64,000 bases of DNA from Rhyacichthys aspro (Eukaryota; Chordata; Actinopteri; Gobiiformes; Rhyacichthyidae): the NCBI GenBank assembly GCA_036850595.1, contig CM072153.1, forward strand, positions 12,790,169 through 12,854,168, in the 5' to 3' direction. The translations under genes were made by a program, and so were the position numbers. The notes under the pieces are model-generated. The model did not search any database. It was given only the letters and a program-made list of their open reading frames with translations, and had not been told where the DNA came from. This document shows positions 1 through 15,100 of this stretch, piece after piece. Position 1 is the first letter of the stretch. Each line of letters begins with the position of its first letter.

Positions 1-7
1 TACTCAC

Positions 8-196
8 AGGTGGTGGGCTTGTTACAGTTATGTCCGTGTCTAAAATACTGCGGGTTCTCGATGACTGGGATTCTGGTCATCCCAATCACCACAGCATCGG
101 AGCTGGGATCCAGCGTGCAGGGACTAATGATGCCGTGGTTGACGTGATGAAGAGGACTGGCCGAGTCTTCTTCTCCACTGATCACTGCCACTGGAC
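8..196 (-). CDS. ntrk3: ntrk3 coding exon 13: juxtamembrane with NPQY
   Basis: A 189-base exon (TTTCAG acceptor at its 5' end, GTGAGT donor at positions 2-7). It reads PVAVISGEEDSASPLHHVNH, then VIGMTRIPVIENPQYF. Tyr 513 in NPQY is the expected phosphotyrosine for Shc/FRS2 adaptors. It ends one base into a codon; the next exon is outside the window. Confidence 0.95.
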
Positions 197-3100
197 CTGA
201 AAAGAAGCATTTAGCAGTGAATACACGTAAAAAAAACAATAGCCCATTGAAAATGTTAGGTTTTGTCAAAGAAAGGGGATTAACTGACAATCTTTGATTA
301 CTTTAGCCACCGTGTCTACTCTCAGCTGTATAATCCCTTAATCCAGTTGCTTTTGAAGACCTGAACTCAAAAAATAAAGCTAATTGGCTGATTTGGGATA
401 CAGACAGACTTAAGCCTAACTGTGTTTCATAATATATAATGTATGCTGTGTTTTTATGTAACATCCATTTTATTCAAGCATCACAACATGCTAAAACAGC
501 ACTGTAACAAAAAGAGACCCACTGGCTCATAAGGTCTTGACTGACTTGTTCTAGTTCACACACACTAGTTATATTTAGAACTTTTTAGATGGTCCCTGAT
601 GTAACCTGTTCTAGTGTTGCTGCCATAATTGAATTCTGCTCATGGGAATGATTACACTTTCCTCCCTCGTGGACTCTATAGACGCCGCTGTACGTACACC
701 AGTCCTCTCAAGGGAAGAGTGTGTGAGTGTGTGAACTTCTCTGCTGTTCTTCACATGGAAAGATTGGGTTTAACCAGCATTTACACCTATTAACTTTTAC
801 AAAAAAAAATCATTTCTGCAATCTGATATTCACCAATGGATCATCCTTTGTTGGCTCTTGATGAAGGTCACCTCAAAAGAACAGCTCTATGAGTGACATC
901 TCAGCTGCTGCAGGGATCAGACCTGTGACCCCTGTCAGTTACAGGACAACCTATGCTAATACTGAGGCTGTGTGTGTGACAAGATGACACGAGGTAATGG
1001 ATGGAGCCGGTCAAAGAGGCAAAGTGAGCAATACAGTACCGTAGCGGCGGGAGAAGAAAAATAAACGAGAATTGGTGAGGTGGACAGTTTTCCTATAGTG
1101 CAGAGGTCAGAGGCAGACTGAGGGTAGCAGTTAGATAGACTGACAGACAGACAGGGAATACGCTGCATTTACAAGCAGCAGATATTCCATTTTCCAAATA
1201 AATAAATTAATATGATGCCCAAAGGAAAATTTCAGCATTTCAGCAGCAACAGTGGCCCACATCTTGTCACTTTAAAAGCAGAACCATGTATTTGCTACTC
1301 TCCCATCTCCAAAATATGTTCATGGCACAAAAAAAAACCCTTCTGGCATAAAAGAGCTCTACTTTCCACTGAATGGTACAGTACAGTCCTCGTTAGTACA
1401 GCCCAGTTTGGTGCAGGTGACTCAAAGGGCATAGGAAAATAAGTGTGAATGAAGAAGTAGAAAGTAATCCTTTTGCATAGCAGTGTGAGAGGCTGGAGGT
1501 AAAGCTCACGCTGCTGCAATAAACAATAGAAGAGGACTGATTTCTGAACTTCAAATTCAAAGAGCTGCACCAATTCCCCGATTTTAGTCACTCATTGTTT
1601 ACAGTAATGTGACAAGAGCTTGTGTGTAATTCAATTTAGACCTTGAACTCATTTTGTTAAATTCACAAAGCAAGACTCACATGATGCCAGTCATATTCAA
1701 ACAGTCAACAGCTGTTGCGTCGTTTTAGAAGCAATAAACAGAGAGATGCTGTGTTTTGAGTGTCTTGAAAAGCACTATATAAATAAAATGCATTCTTCTT
1801 ATTATTATTATTATTATTTTGCTCCATCCTTTTGAAAGCAGGCCACAGAGATGGAACCAGAGGCCGAGGGTACGCTTTGAGACAGTTAGGGGACAGTTTG
1901 TTTTTTTGCTTTAGTTGTATAGTAGAGCTTTAATGTGCCACGGATCATTATATGAGGCATTAAGCACTTAATCAAGCTATTTATAATTATACTGTGTTAT
2001 ACATGTGACCACGATCTGTCATTATGAAAAGGCACAGGGAATGTAGAAGGTATTACCGACAACAGAACTTCTCGTTTGCAGCTGATTGGAGCTAACAGAG
2101 AGATCTGATGGAGGCGTACAGTCAGCAGTGCAGTGGAACTCTTCAAGGGCATCTGTACCCAATTACTGTCCATTTTCCAGGAACAGAGACTCTAATGGTG
2201 CAGTGGAACTAACACAGAGCTCACTTGTAGAATATACAGAGGGGAAAATAATGTCCAGGTCAGAGTGATTTGTACAGGAGTTTACTGCAAGACCACCCAC
2301 TCCATTTTCTTTAGTGGCCAATGGGCACCGCGGTCCTCCACTCACGCTTTATTGCTCACATTAATCTAATAGGGCAGAATGTACGACCTCAGTAAATCAC
2401 CTGATCAGTTGTTAGTGTCACTCTGACACTTGTAGCCATCAGTGCATCCTCAAACCAAACATAATGATCAGAATTCAGCACAAAAAAGGCCTTTCATTGA
2501 CTCTTATTGGATGACAGCTCGGGGAGACATTACTCTGCAATATGGCTCCTTTTGATACTGGTGAGAGTTGAACTGAATCATTTTAATTTTGCATTTAGGT
2601 CCACTTCCAAATTTCACTGCTATAAATGTGAATCATACCTGTGTGACTTTGAGATTAAACTCAGAAGAACTTGGAACTTTGGTGGGCTAAGGTTGCTTCG
2701 TGTTTTCCCTCCTTGTCAGATTTTTGCCACCAACAATTAATAACGTGTAACAACCAACCAACCTGAGAAAAATCAAACCCACAGCTAGCGCCACCGGGGA
2801 GATTTTAATTCAGACTGTCGTCCCTGGAAGGTGTCAAACTCAAATGAGTTCCCACTAAGACTACAGAAATAAACACATGTCCACTGGGGCTGAGTGTGTA
2901 AATTGATAGCATGTCATTTATCTAGAGTGGGGCCGGGTGCAGTGTTGCTAATTGATGGCTTATAATTACTTCACCTTTTGAACCTCCCAGAGTCCCAGTA
3001 GTGTCAGGCCTCAGTCCCACTAGAGCCTCCCCTTTACAGTGTTCCACAATGCCAACACTGCCTCTAGCCTCAGTCAATATGTTCACATAATGTTAGACAC

Positions 3101-6100
3101 AACATCCCATGTCCTGTTATATGTACAAAGATTTTTTTTTTTGCAAATTGGTGAGTTTGTTTTGCTTCAGCTGCACGAAATACATCTGTAAGTGTCAGCA
3201 ACACCGAGTCAGAATGTAAAAAGTGATTTATTCATATGGACAGACAAGAAGGTGTAGAAACAAAATGTGTAGGTTTGCCATCAGTCCAAAGAGTGCCAAG
3301 AAAACATATAATTAAAACACTTTCAACACCAATGGACATACATTCTCAATGTGCACATGTTCAGTCTTTACATCAAAAGCTCTGCAACCTGCCTCCACCT
3401 CATAATTGCTTTGCTGCTTGGGGTTTTGAGTGTACGGGGGGTTGACTCGGACTCCAAGCTCAGATCTGTCACATAGTGTTTTTATTTTTTGTTTCTTTTT
3501 TGCTTTAGATAGAAAGACAGTCAATAAACCATTACGTAAGCTCTCATTCAGTCCTAATACTCACTTAGCCTTGTCTATCTAATCAGAGTGTTTATACATT
3601 ATGCTAAGATGCCTTTTTGTCATTAAACCGCTCTAAGCTGAACCCGATGAGCCAACACAGCACAGTGGTGACATAGTAATGAATTTATGACTCATTTTAT
3701 TCTAATAAGCAAGCAATTAACAATACACCAAGCAATTATACACACAATTGCTTGTTTCAGAATCAATAAAAGCAGTGCTATTTGCAACCTATCAAGAGTC
3801 TGAACCGTGGATAACTGTGGACAAGTATCAGCAGTTTGGAACTGATGACTTGTATGTAATGTAAATGTACGTTTTTTCAAAGGGTGGGGGAAAATGTAGA
3901 GGAGACATGAGCGAGGAGGGGCACAAGTGCATCTCTCATGTTTCTTTTATGAACAACTTCAACAGAGACTTGAGGAGGAGGCGTTTGATGCAATGGTTTC
4001 TCTTGTGAATATTATAACAAATCATGGTGTTTGTGAAATTTGTGTTTGAATGAATAAAGCAAAATAAATCAAATGAAATAAATGTTATTCTCCGCAAACA
4101 ATCAGATTACACTAAATCCACTTGTTTAAATCTGGTCACAAACAGACGCTGCTACAACTAACACTCCTGATGAAAGGAAGCCCCGTTGCGTTTAACTTAT
4201 CTGTCTTCGTCTTTGTGGAGGATGCAAAATAAACCAAATGAGAATGACCCATTGTTCAGTCATGACAATCACTTGGAGGTAGAACTACAAAACATCAAGA
4301 TACCCTCCAATAAAAAGAGGATTGTGGTTGGCTGAATGCACATTGCCAGACCTGGTTTTGTGATAAGAGCACTGTTTCGATGGAGCAGATTGTTGTCCCT
4401 GCAGAGGCTCACAGAAACACTCCAACTCATTTCATATTAGTCATGGTGGATTCAGATATCATGCCAAATTTCATTTAATTTGGTTGAATTTGCCATGCGC
4501 TTCTAAGTCTGTCTTAGTCACATCTGATGCTAAATTGTGATGACCACATTCTTATGAGTCTCATAAGAAGGTAAGCTTTTTGAGAGCACATACAACAGCA
4601 CACACTGATCACTATGAAGACACACTTGGCCCAAAATCTTGGCTATGTAAATGTTTAACAGCTTATCATCATAAATATTGTATGCATTTGTTTTTTAAAA
4701 AATTATTATAGGTGCAATGTGCTTGAAGTATGTGGCCATGTGAGAGCCAGAGAGTCCTATTTCATATTTCAGCACAGCACATGTAATAGTTATGTAATCA
4801 CAAGACGGCACATTGAAATATTGATCTGACAGTCTGTCTGAGACACATGGAAAATGTGGTGTAACATATGGTTAGTGTATGGATTTCACTCAAACACTCA
4901 CACAGTGGACAGTATTAATTACTCATCGTCCCAGTCTGGCTCATGTCATCTTGATGTTAAACATAAAAATGGCGGTGACATCATTGTTTTCCATTAATCT
5001 GAGGCTACAATGGAAGCAGCATAACAAATCATCATGGTGGATCTGATTCTGCTACCCAGAAAAGGTGACTGCAGCAGCGGTGGGACTGGGAAATGTGGGA
5101 GTGGATGAAAGGAAAGATGAAGCTACAGAGATGTCCATCAATTAAATTCATCAAGAGCACAATGCAAATGAAAATAGTCTAAAAGTCACATCTAGGCAAA
5201 CAGTGTTTTGTAGGAGGCTGTAAACACTTTCAGAAACTGCCTCCTAGACAAAAGGTAAAGTAGTAAGTTTTAGTGCAATGTGATCAGACGCCATCATAAA
5301 AACATTTTATAGACTAGTTGGGTTCAGATCACTGTGTGAACCTTTATGGCTACTAGAAGAGGCCATAACAAAGAAAAAAAACTGTTCTTCAGACAAAAAG
5401 ACAATTTTGCCTGTGAAATGGTGAATGCATCATCCTCATTTATGGACTCAATGGTGAAAATTAATGGCAAAAGACTGTGTTTTTGTGCCTCAATATCTCA
5501 TGATGTTCTTCTTGTGTGTAATAACTGTAGCATTAGCAGCGGCAGGTTTCACAGTACCCCACGTGCCTGCCAGACCTAATGCTGTGTCCATGAGAGCTCA
5601 CATTGTTTTTATTACACTTTTGGGCAATGTTTACATTTTGCCATTGTGTGAATAGCCTCCTGTTAAGTACCAAGAAGAGCATCTTAAGACGGGTTGAGTA
5701 TATGAGACTGTATATTAATGTACTAAAGCTGAATAACGTTACCTACAGTAATATTTATCTGTCATCATTCTATCATCTATGTTATATACTCTATACTGAA
5801 GACAAAAATCAGAAATCCCCTCTAAATGTTTGAGCCGCTGGAAACTGAGCTGATCACGTACTGTTACAGACTCTGTGCATGTTGAGGCCTGAAGGAGGCT
5901 GTTTGGTTTTTAATAAAACCCCAGAGCAGATGGTGATGTGATCTGAGACACACACAGATAAGAGTCAGTGTTACCTTCTCTCACACTCTCCCCAGCTCCA
6001 CATGAGCAGTCATTTTAGCTGCACCCGTCTCTGTCTGGTACAAACTGTGCTTCCGACTCTTACATTTCTGCTGTTGACTCAGGGTTTTTGCATCCTTTGC

Positions 6101-9100
6101 CATCTTGTCAAAATTATGCCTTTTTCAGTTTAAACCTTTAAGATAAGCTTATGAAGATGATCAATCTATTTTGTTTTTGTATTTCTCCATCAAATAAGTA
6201 TTGAACAGCCTATCATTTGTTGAGAAGATACGCATTTTTCAGGCTCTGCTATTTGTGTTAACCTCATGCTCTAGCTGGAGACAGATTCAGAGGCACAGCG
6301 ATAAACATCTCTCAGTGTGGTCTGACTGGTGCTAAAATCAGATGACACTAAGATAAAGATGACAATATTCCACTGGGGACAAACACACATGTTATTCCCT
6401 CCAGAGCGGAGAGCGGGACAAATGGCGGCTGATAGAATCATCAGTCATCCAGCATCTTCTCTTTATTCAAAAAGCCTCCATTTGGACAGACTGCAGCTCT
6501 ATAAGATCACTCGTCATGTGTGAGTGGCCCACAGGCAGTGAGTGCTGGGGCTAAATGAACAGAAGGATGGGATCAACAGATGGATGATATGGAGTTTCTG
6601 AGAGTGGCCCTAAGGCTGGACAGACACTTGCTGTTTGAGCCACACGTCTGTGATGTGAACATACTTCCTATGACAATCATGCACCAGAGCAAAGTGCTGT
6701 TGGGAATTTGCAGGGTGTAATCCACTGTAATGTTGTTTCTGAAATAAAAATGTTAGCTGATGCGATATTAGGACACTCTAGCTTTCATGGGCTAGTGTTC
6801 TACCTCTACAGTGTTTGTGTTCTGATGACTGTGGCTATCTGTGTCCGTGTAAGTGCAATATTAAAATAATAAAAATAATAAAAACGTAAACTACACTTAA
6901 TAATTAGACTCTGCACAGAAACAGAATCCTACCTTTCATGCCAAACTTGGAGCGGCGTCCATATTTGTTGATGAGCAAGAAGAGGACCACGAGCATCACA
7001 CAAGCAAAGCCTGCCAGGCCTACAGCGATGGACACCTGCAAGACAAAACCCAGGGCATAACATATCAACAATCATAACCCCAACCTCCAAATTTCATCCA
7101 GAAAAATTAGACTCAACTATTTGGAACAATTGCGGCTGACTTATTGTGACATTTTGTCTGGTTATTCACTTCCTCTGACTGCCTTTGACAATATCGTGTG
7201 AGAAAAGTGCCTCTATTTTCTACTACTCTGTCTACATAATATAATGAGAAGAGAACAAAGCAATGAATAAATCGAAACATATGGAAGTGTTGTTCCATAT
7301 TTGATATTCCGCATGCACAAACATATACAATTTATATACAATCAAATCTAATCACACACTCTCACTCCTGAAGGTTTGCCTGCACTTATCTTCTCCCAGT
7401 CAATTACAGCAAAAAGATGAACTCAATTACATTTCTAGCGGACTCTGAGGCTCAGCAGGCGCCAGGGGAATCTCAGCGGATAGACGAGGAAGAATAATAG
7501 TCAGCACAGCGGAGAAGAGAGGGATTAAAACAGAGGATTTTTGTGTTTAATTTCTCTCTTTTTATTCCACATTCACTTGCAGGATAGTGGCTTTTCACTG
7601 CGCACAAATCGAGCTGACTACTTTGCAGTGTTATGACAGGTTTTCGAAAATAGAGTTTCGATAATAGATTTGTGTAATTTAAACTTACCCCAAATGTATC
7701 CTCATCAGGTTTGTGAGTCTCTGCAGTAGGAGTAACTGAAAATACAAGTAAAGACGTCACTGACAAGTCTGAATTAACATGACACAATGTAAGAGAAGAC
7801 AATGAGGGAATAAATCAGTGTTCAGTTACATTTGGGCCAAAATAACAAGAATTTGCATTAAAATCAAACCACCTACGGTAAATAAAAATTACTTCACATG
7901 ATCTTTATTCAGAATATACGGCAATTCAAATCCTTACCATAATCATAATCCATATCTGGCTCTGGAGAGACAAAGACACAACAGTCAGAACAGTGCCATT
8001 ACTGAACAGAGATTCAGTATAAAAATTCATTATCTTTACATTTTTACGCATAATAGCACCATTCTTATAACTTTACAATACATCCAGAAATATCTCTATG
8101 TATTCTATCTATGAGTTTATGGAGGAGCGTCAGTCAAAATAATTCGCTGTTTCCCATTGGCCGGTAAAACTGAAATGAATACTGATTTTTACAGACAAAA
8201 AATAGAAACAAATGGAGAAAAGGGAGGCAATGTGAAATGGAAACAAATGTTGGCAATTCATTCATACAATGTTTAATGAGTTGGAGAGAATTGCCCTTCT
8301 GGTGCTAAAGTCGGAGCTAAAAGTTTAGGGTAAGCTCTAAACTATAGTTTGGTGTAATGTCTTTTTTAATAAAAGAAAAGCAGAAGAGGTCCCTAGGGTG
8401 TCTTTGGGGGTAAGTGGAGGTCTTAGACAGGGACAAAAAAAAGAAAATGGTGTAGGCCACTCTAAGGTATGGACAGTGAGAGCAAAAACTTAAATAAAAT
8501 AAAATAAAAATATGGACTCTGGGTTATTGTAATGCACTAAATGGGAGTGCATTTTAAATTTAAATCATAAGTTGCATGTTTATCATTAAGAATAGAAGTT
8601 AGTAGCTCATGTCTCTGTCTTATTATTGTTCTATTATATGTCTCCACTCACCGTCAAAGGGCTTGTTGAGGAAGTGCCCATAAACTGTGCTGGTGGCCAC
8701 TCCCAGGTAGTTGATGGCTTCTAAAGTATAGTTTCCATTGTTGTGATGCGTAGGGTTTTTAAAAGTGAGGCAGCCCTCGATGTAGTCCTGGTATATGTCC
8801 ATGTCTGGACGCACATACTCAGTGTGAGAGATTTCCTGTAGAGAGGCCCAGGAAGACAACACAAGTATATAAATGTATAAATAACTGTATAAATATAGAG
8901 TTTAGATTTTATTCTACCAGTATTTTCAAGACAGATGCTGTAAAGCTATTAATACTGTATGAAGCTGTCGGAGCCGAGGGGGATGGAGGGGGAAATTTAA
9001 CTGACCTTGTCGTTGTAGAACCAGCGCAGGCTAGGGTGAGGTGAACCACGCACAGTAAACTCTATGCAGGTGTCATGGCGGCGCTCAGGCTCTTTTAGCC

Positions 9101-12100
9101 TCACTATGGACGGAGGAACTGGAACAGAACAAAATAAGAAGCTCACAGACGGGCCAAAAAAGCAGAACATGTTAGGGAGCAGAAGAACAACCATTATCAT
9201 TTAGAACCCAGCCACTGAGAACTTTCATTGCTATTTTACATTTTTATTATTCTCCAGATTGATCAAAACTAATGTTCACAGTCATTTCATTTATTTATTT
9301 ATTTCAAACATGTAGAGTCGCTTCAAAATGAAAATTGACAGCACAAAATAAAAACAAACAAACAGAATTAATCAGCAAGACAAAACAACAACAATCAAAA
9401 CAGTATCATTCATGTTCGAAAAGTCCAAAACAATATCAATATATACTACATTCAGAGTGGATTATGGGCTTTTTTTTAAGTAAGTAGGGTTGGTGAAACT
9501 AAATAGAGGACTTGCAGTGGAGACATGAGTGTGTGTCCCTTCCCAAAATTTGTGTTGTTTTTTTGTTATGTTAAAAAAAACCACCCAACCAAATATACAA
9601 TAAGTTTTTTCCCCAAGGCTCTTTATATTTGACACACTGGTGTTTCTAGTAAACTTACGTAGATACATTTTAATTGGGAAACCGCCCTGTCCTGTTAATA
9701 TGCTCCCCTCATCAGAATTTGTTCACATTGATTTGTGGTGTGTAATTGTGTGAGTTGTGGTCTAGTGTTTCTCTGTTGACCGGCAAAGACTGTCTGTATG
9801 CAAACAAGGTCCTCATGTTACTGCGGCTTCCTGTCCCACTCTCAGACCAGCAGCAGAGAACACTGTGTGGCGCACAAACTTGCATCGATATTGTACATAT
9901 TCAATCCTTGTCACTGTCAGCCAGCCGCACTACAAGGACACTGTGCTGCATCTCGAAGGAATTGTTTGATGCACAGTTATCTAACATTTACTTCCATTTT
10001 GTTCTCATAAAGCGCTGTTGCATAATCAAATGTAAGACCTGAGCAAAGAATTATTACTAACAGTCCACGTTACAGTGAACAGCATAAAATCATCACAGTG
10101 ATCACTGCTTTAATACCAATTATCTCTTACTATAAACGAATAAAACTGATAAATGAATTTGTGACCTTGAATTATTATATAACAAGGATGTGTGGTAACA
10201 TTGTTAACTATAGCCATCAGATTTTACTCAGATGAATACCTGTTGCGTGTAACCACAGCACCATGACACACTGATAAAAAATACATTTGAATAAGAGAAA
10301 ATAGTTTTACTTTAGACGTACTTATGACATGATAGACTCACATGACACTAAAGTCTCACACATCTCACAGCCATTATATCTTTCTATAGGAAACATGAAT
10401 ATTTATCTATGGTCACAGAAAGTTTTATTTCTGCGTTAACAGAGCCCTCACAATAACAAGTGGCTCCAACCTGTGCGTGCTGGGCCCCTGACAGGACAAT
10501 AGTCTCTACCTGTTTAATAGCGCTGCAGCATCTGTTCACACGCATCACCACCTTTTATGATAATCCATAAATACTGCAGCATGGCTCATTTAATGGGTCG
10601 CTCATTTAATGGGCACTTTTACAAGCGGGCATAGATCACGTTTGTGTAAGGGCCCACTCGTCATGGTTACTGACTGCTTCCCTTCAGTGTATGTTTATGT
10701 CTTAATGTCTCAGAGGCAAAGCTGTGCATCTTCATTAGAATAAACCTCAGTGTAGACGCAGCTACAGATAAACCGGCTCCACTTGTCATGAATGAACAAG
10801 GTGGAGCAGTGTCACCAGACATGCATGGATAACCAATCTCACACCACAAGTTGAAAAAAAGCTGGAATGTGAGTTGTAGCTGGTTTGTGTGTGAGAGGGT
10901 GGAGTCTGGGCAATCGCAGGATTTAGAGACAACCATTCACATCCATTTCTATGGAACGTCAAGACTAAATTCAACAGACCCAAAGAGAAGCTGTGACGTT
11001 TTTGTTGTGAGGCAGGAGTGCTAACCTGTCTGCCAACATGCCACTTTAAATATAGAAATAGCGTTTTTCAGTTCAGGCCTCAGGTCAGATGAGTCATCCT
11101 GCAGTGTGTTAGATGTTTAGTCCGAAAACAGATGCTTCAGGTTCGCAACTTGTCATGTACTACACTGCATGTGGTCCTTCCATATGATTATTAAGTATAG
11201 CGCTATGTACTTTTTCAGTATTAGCAGCTTCAAAATGACCCACGTTGTAAAACAGCACCAAGGCAAAGAGTTATCACATCTGTCAGAGAAAATCACCTTT
11301 TAAAGAACAAGAGAAATGCACTGCCACTCTTTTGTTGATATAGCTATAACACAATGATGTATTTGCCAAATAGTCTAATCTCCTGCCCACTGAGACATTA
11401 AAAACCACCAGATTCAATAAAACAAGTTCATTTAAGGGTGTGCATTCAGACTCACAGTGCACAGTCAGCTGGACTGAAGCGTTGGTCATGCCCACGATGT
11501 TGGTGGCAGTGCAGGTCAGCAAGAAGTTATTGTCGTCTCGGCTCACATTCACCAGAGTGATTTTAATGGAATGAATGGTGTTCTCATAAACTGTGGCCTA
11601 AAGAGAGACCAGAGAGTTAGCCATTGTTCAAATATAAAGGGCACATTCATAACACGTCTGAAAACATGACAGAAAACAAGGATAACAGCCACTTTTTAGT
11701 AGCGATAGCTCAACAGTTGCTAGTCTCGTCATCATTTTCATGTATGTACACGCTCACAGAGGGAGTTTGGACTTAAAAATACTTAATCATGAAGTAGCTC
11801 CACTGCTGCCCAGAAAAGTGTTCATCCTGCAGAAGTTCTTGTTAATAACACAAAAGAATCTATCAGCGGTTTCCTGAGCATTCTAATTGCCATAACTCCA
11901 TTGTGGCAACATGTCGTCATAAAGTGTTCCAGAGATTTACATAAAAGGTGTGTAACAACTTTAGGTGTAAGAGTAAAGCTAACTGTACTGACTCTGTTAT
12001 TACCCCAACTGAGACCATCTCATGTGCTCTCATTAGCTTCACATTAACAAAGTCAGGATAACTAGGCTGGGAGATACACACTTTTTATAACCATCATCAT

Positions 12101-15100
12101 AATTAACCAAATGTCTTATAATTTAGGCGCTGACACAATAATAAAAGTGAGTTACGTCTTAGGCGTGCATTTATAAACATTACAACATAAGCACATAAAA
12201 TAGTTTTCATTTCATGTGAATAAAGTTTAGAATCTTATCGTATCAGCATTTACGCTTCTTTTTTTATTAGCATCACAACTGTCTGCTTGTAAACGAACAT
12301 TATCTGTCTTTATGAATATTATAAATATATTGTTTCTAAAACCAGAGCCACCATTGTGTCCCCACAGCTCTTATTGAGCTTGCATTACTTGTGATTAATA
12401 AAAACACACAATAACAGTCCCATTTGGAGAAGAGCTGCTGCACAATGGTTCATTTCAGTGAAACAGCCTTTTGATGATTGATGCTAACAGACAAACATAA
12501 ATAATGTATGAACTTCCAGGAGCTGTCACGTGTGCGGAGCAGCAGCAGTGTGGAGGTACCTCCTGAATGTTAATGGAGTGCAGGCCGTTCACGGGCCAGT
12601 CCACTTCAGGTAACGGGGACCCTGAGCCGTTACAGGTGGCCATCACACGGTCTCCTTCGACCACTGTCAGGTTACTGTGGCTCACGCTGATGTCTGGCAA
12701 CTCTGCAGAGAAAAGAAATATGCTTTACATCCAAATGAGAGGTCAGGTCAAGGGTTAAGTATTATATTTAACACATTTATTTCCATATTTTAAATATCTA
12801 AAAAGGTACCAAAATAACCTGTCTCTGCAGTATCGCTTATGGTACCATTCAATTAGAAAAAAAAAAAAAAAATTGTGAATGTGTGAAACCTTTATTTGTC
12901 TTGTTTGATAAATACCTGCAAACTTTTTTCTCCAACAACATAGAACTGTTTTTGATTTGTATTGCTTCATAAATGAAAACACTGCATCTCTTCTTTTTCA
13001 GTTACAGTGAATATATTATACACAATCTTAGTGAGCCCTTAAAAGCCTGATATACGCTGCATGTGTAAACTTACCACATCCACTGATGTTCATGTCTTGA
13101 AGAAGCATTTTCCCATAGTCGTCTTCACAGTACAGCTGTTGACTGCTTAGCCCCGCCTCTCCTCTCTGTTGCCATAGCTGCAGCCAGCGGATACCGCAGC
13201 CACAGTCGAACACAACATCCTCCAAATGCCTGCAGACAACAAGTGATTCCAGTAGTTCATTATCATCATGGGCAAAGGCTATTTTACAGCTTCGGTCTCA
13301 TCAAATTAAATATAGGAGTTATCATTCAGATAAAGAGGAAGTGAGTGACTGACTGACTGTGTATAACTTTCTGTCTTTCAATTGTTAATAATAGAGAACA
13401 AAAAAACCTACCCTACTGAGCTAATAAACAACCAGGAGACAAATGACCTGCTGCTAGTTTTCACTTCCTCCACCTTTGTTTCAAATTTATTACAAAGCAC
13501 ACACAGCCTATTTGCTGAGTTCTCTGCACTGATTGGATAAAGTATGATGAAATACCAAAAAATATACACGCTTAAATCAGTTTGATATGGGACACTTTAA
13601 AGGTACACTAGACAAAATTTGAAAAGTAATATGAATTTATCAGTGACCTTGTACATGATTCCCATCTCCAAATTTTTCTGACAAAGGCCTCCTCTAACTC
13701 TTGGGTTACAGTATATGCTATATTTCATATACTTGAATCATTCAACACAAACCAGCTTTATGCAGTTGCAAAGATAAGATCAGTTGTGGAAACCCTGCTT
13801 TTGTCTAGTGTCTGTCTGGTGCTTTACTGTAAAAAGTATAGAACTAACACGTGTGACATCATCCATTGCATTAGGCAGAGCTTTGTTACGCCTAAAAATC
13901 AAGCTTTACAAATACATCTTAAACATTCCAAGGATAGTCCCTTGAGGAACTCCTATACTGCTTACAAAAGCCTCAGAGATCTGTGGGCTGTCTTACAGTT
14001 AATCATTGATAACTTAATTCAGCGTACAGAATTAAAACATAATCTAAATTTACGATAACTCCAAATAACAGGTATCAACTGTCTGCAATACATTTGCTCC
14101 ACACACCACTCTTATTTATGGTCTTTGTCCCGAGCTGTTACACACACAGCCACACATTTCTCTTTCAAGTGCCTCAGCTCTGGGGGGGTCCCACACATCA
14201 TCCTGACAGGCATCTGCAGTGGTCCACTCTAATGTCACTATTTGTGGCTGATGGGAGATGTTTGTGACACTGAGAATTATAGAGCAGTGAAGGACAAGGA
14301 AGGAGGGGCATTATTCTTAGTGCCATTGAACTAGGAGTTTCATATGTGGGGTGATCATGTTGCTGACAGGAATTAGGTGACAAATTGCTGTACAGAGGAT
14401 CACTTTATACTCTATGGAATAAATGTAGCATACACACTGCTGCTGGCTACATTTGTCCAATTGCTGTCTAGATGTTGGAAAAGCTGTGTGCATCCTTGAT
14501 CATTTTTTTAAGTGTAATGTTACCATTATTCTCTGCATTTTAAAATGAGTGATGTCATGTTTTATTAGTCTGCACCTTATTATTGGCCTTGGTGGACACA
14601 GGGGTTGGGTATGTCTGTAGCACCTGGAGGCAAGCTGTGATGAATGCTTCCTACAGTGTATAGTGGGTGTGTGCACGAGTAATAAACACAGATACAGCAA
14701 GCTCTGAGATCAATAGGTGCATTATTACTGCTCTCACAGGTTTGATAAATAGAACAAACTGGATTTCTCTGCAGAGAAGAAAGGCCCTAGGACTTAAAAC
14801 TGAGAAACTATCTGCACAAGCTGAAATGTAGCAATAAATCTAGAAAATGATTTGGTCTATATTTCCCTTTTGCAGAAAATGCAGTTACATAGGAACAGTT
14901 AAGTCAGAGTCTGGGATAGATCACAGCAGGTAATGTTCAGACACTGGCTTCACACCTGACAGTATGGTGGCGTCTTCTGAAGCAGTGATGCTGTAGGGGA
15001 GAAGAAGAAAGTGTGCGACAAACGCCACCTTGCTCAGGATGGTAATAATCACACGACACGCTGCATGGTTCCTGTCAGTCTGCTGGCTCGGTTCAGCGGC

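Larger units (their letters stand above)
7036..8651 (-). other. ntrk3: ntrk3 introns 9-11 around the microexon and stalk exon
   Basis: Three introns (7036-7688, 7736-7937, 7962-8651) flanking exons 10 and 11. AT-rich, no repeat element identified with confidence. A short string at about 8313-8345 resembles one near 42,160. Confidence 0.75.
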
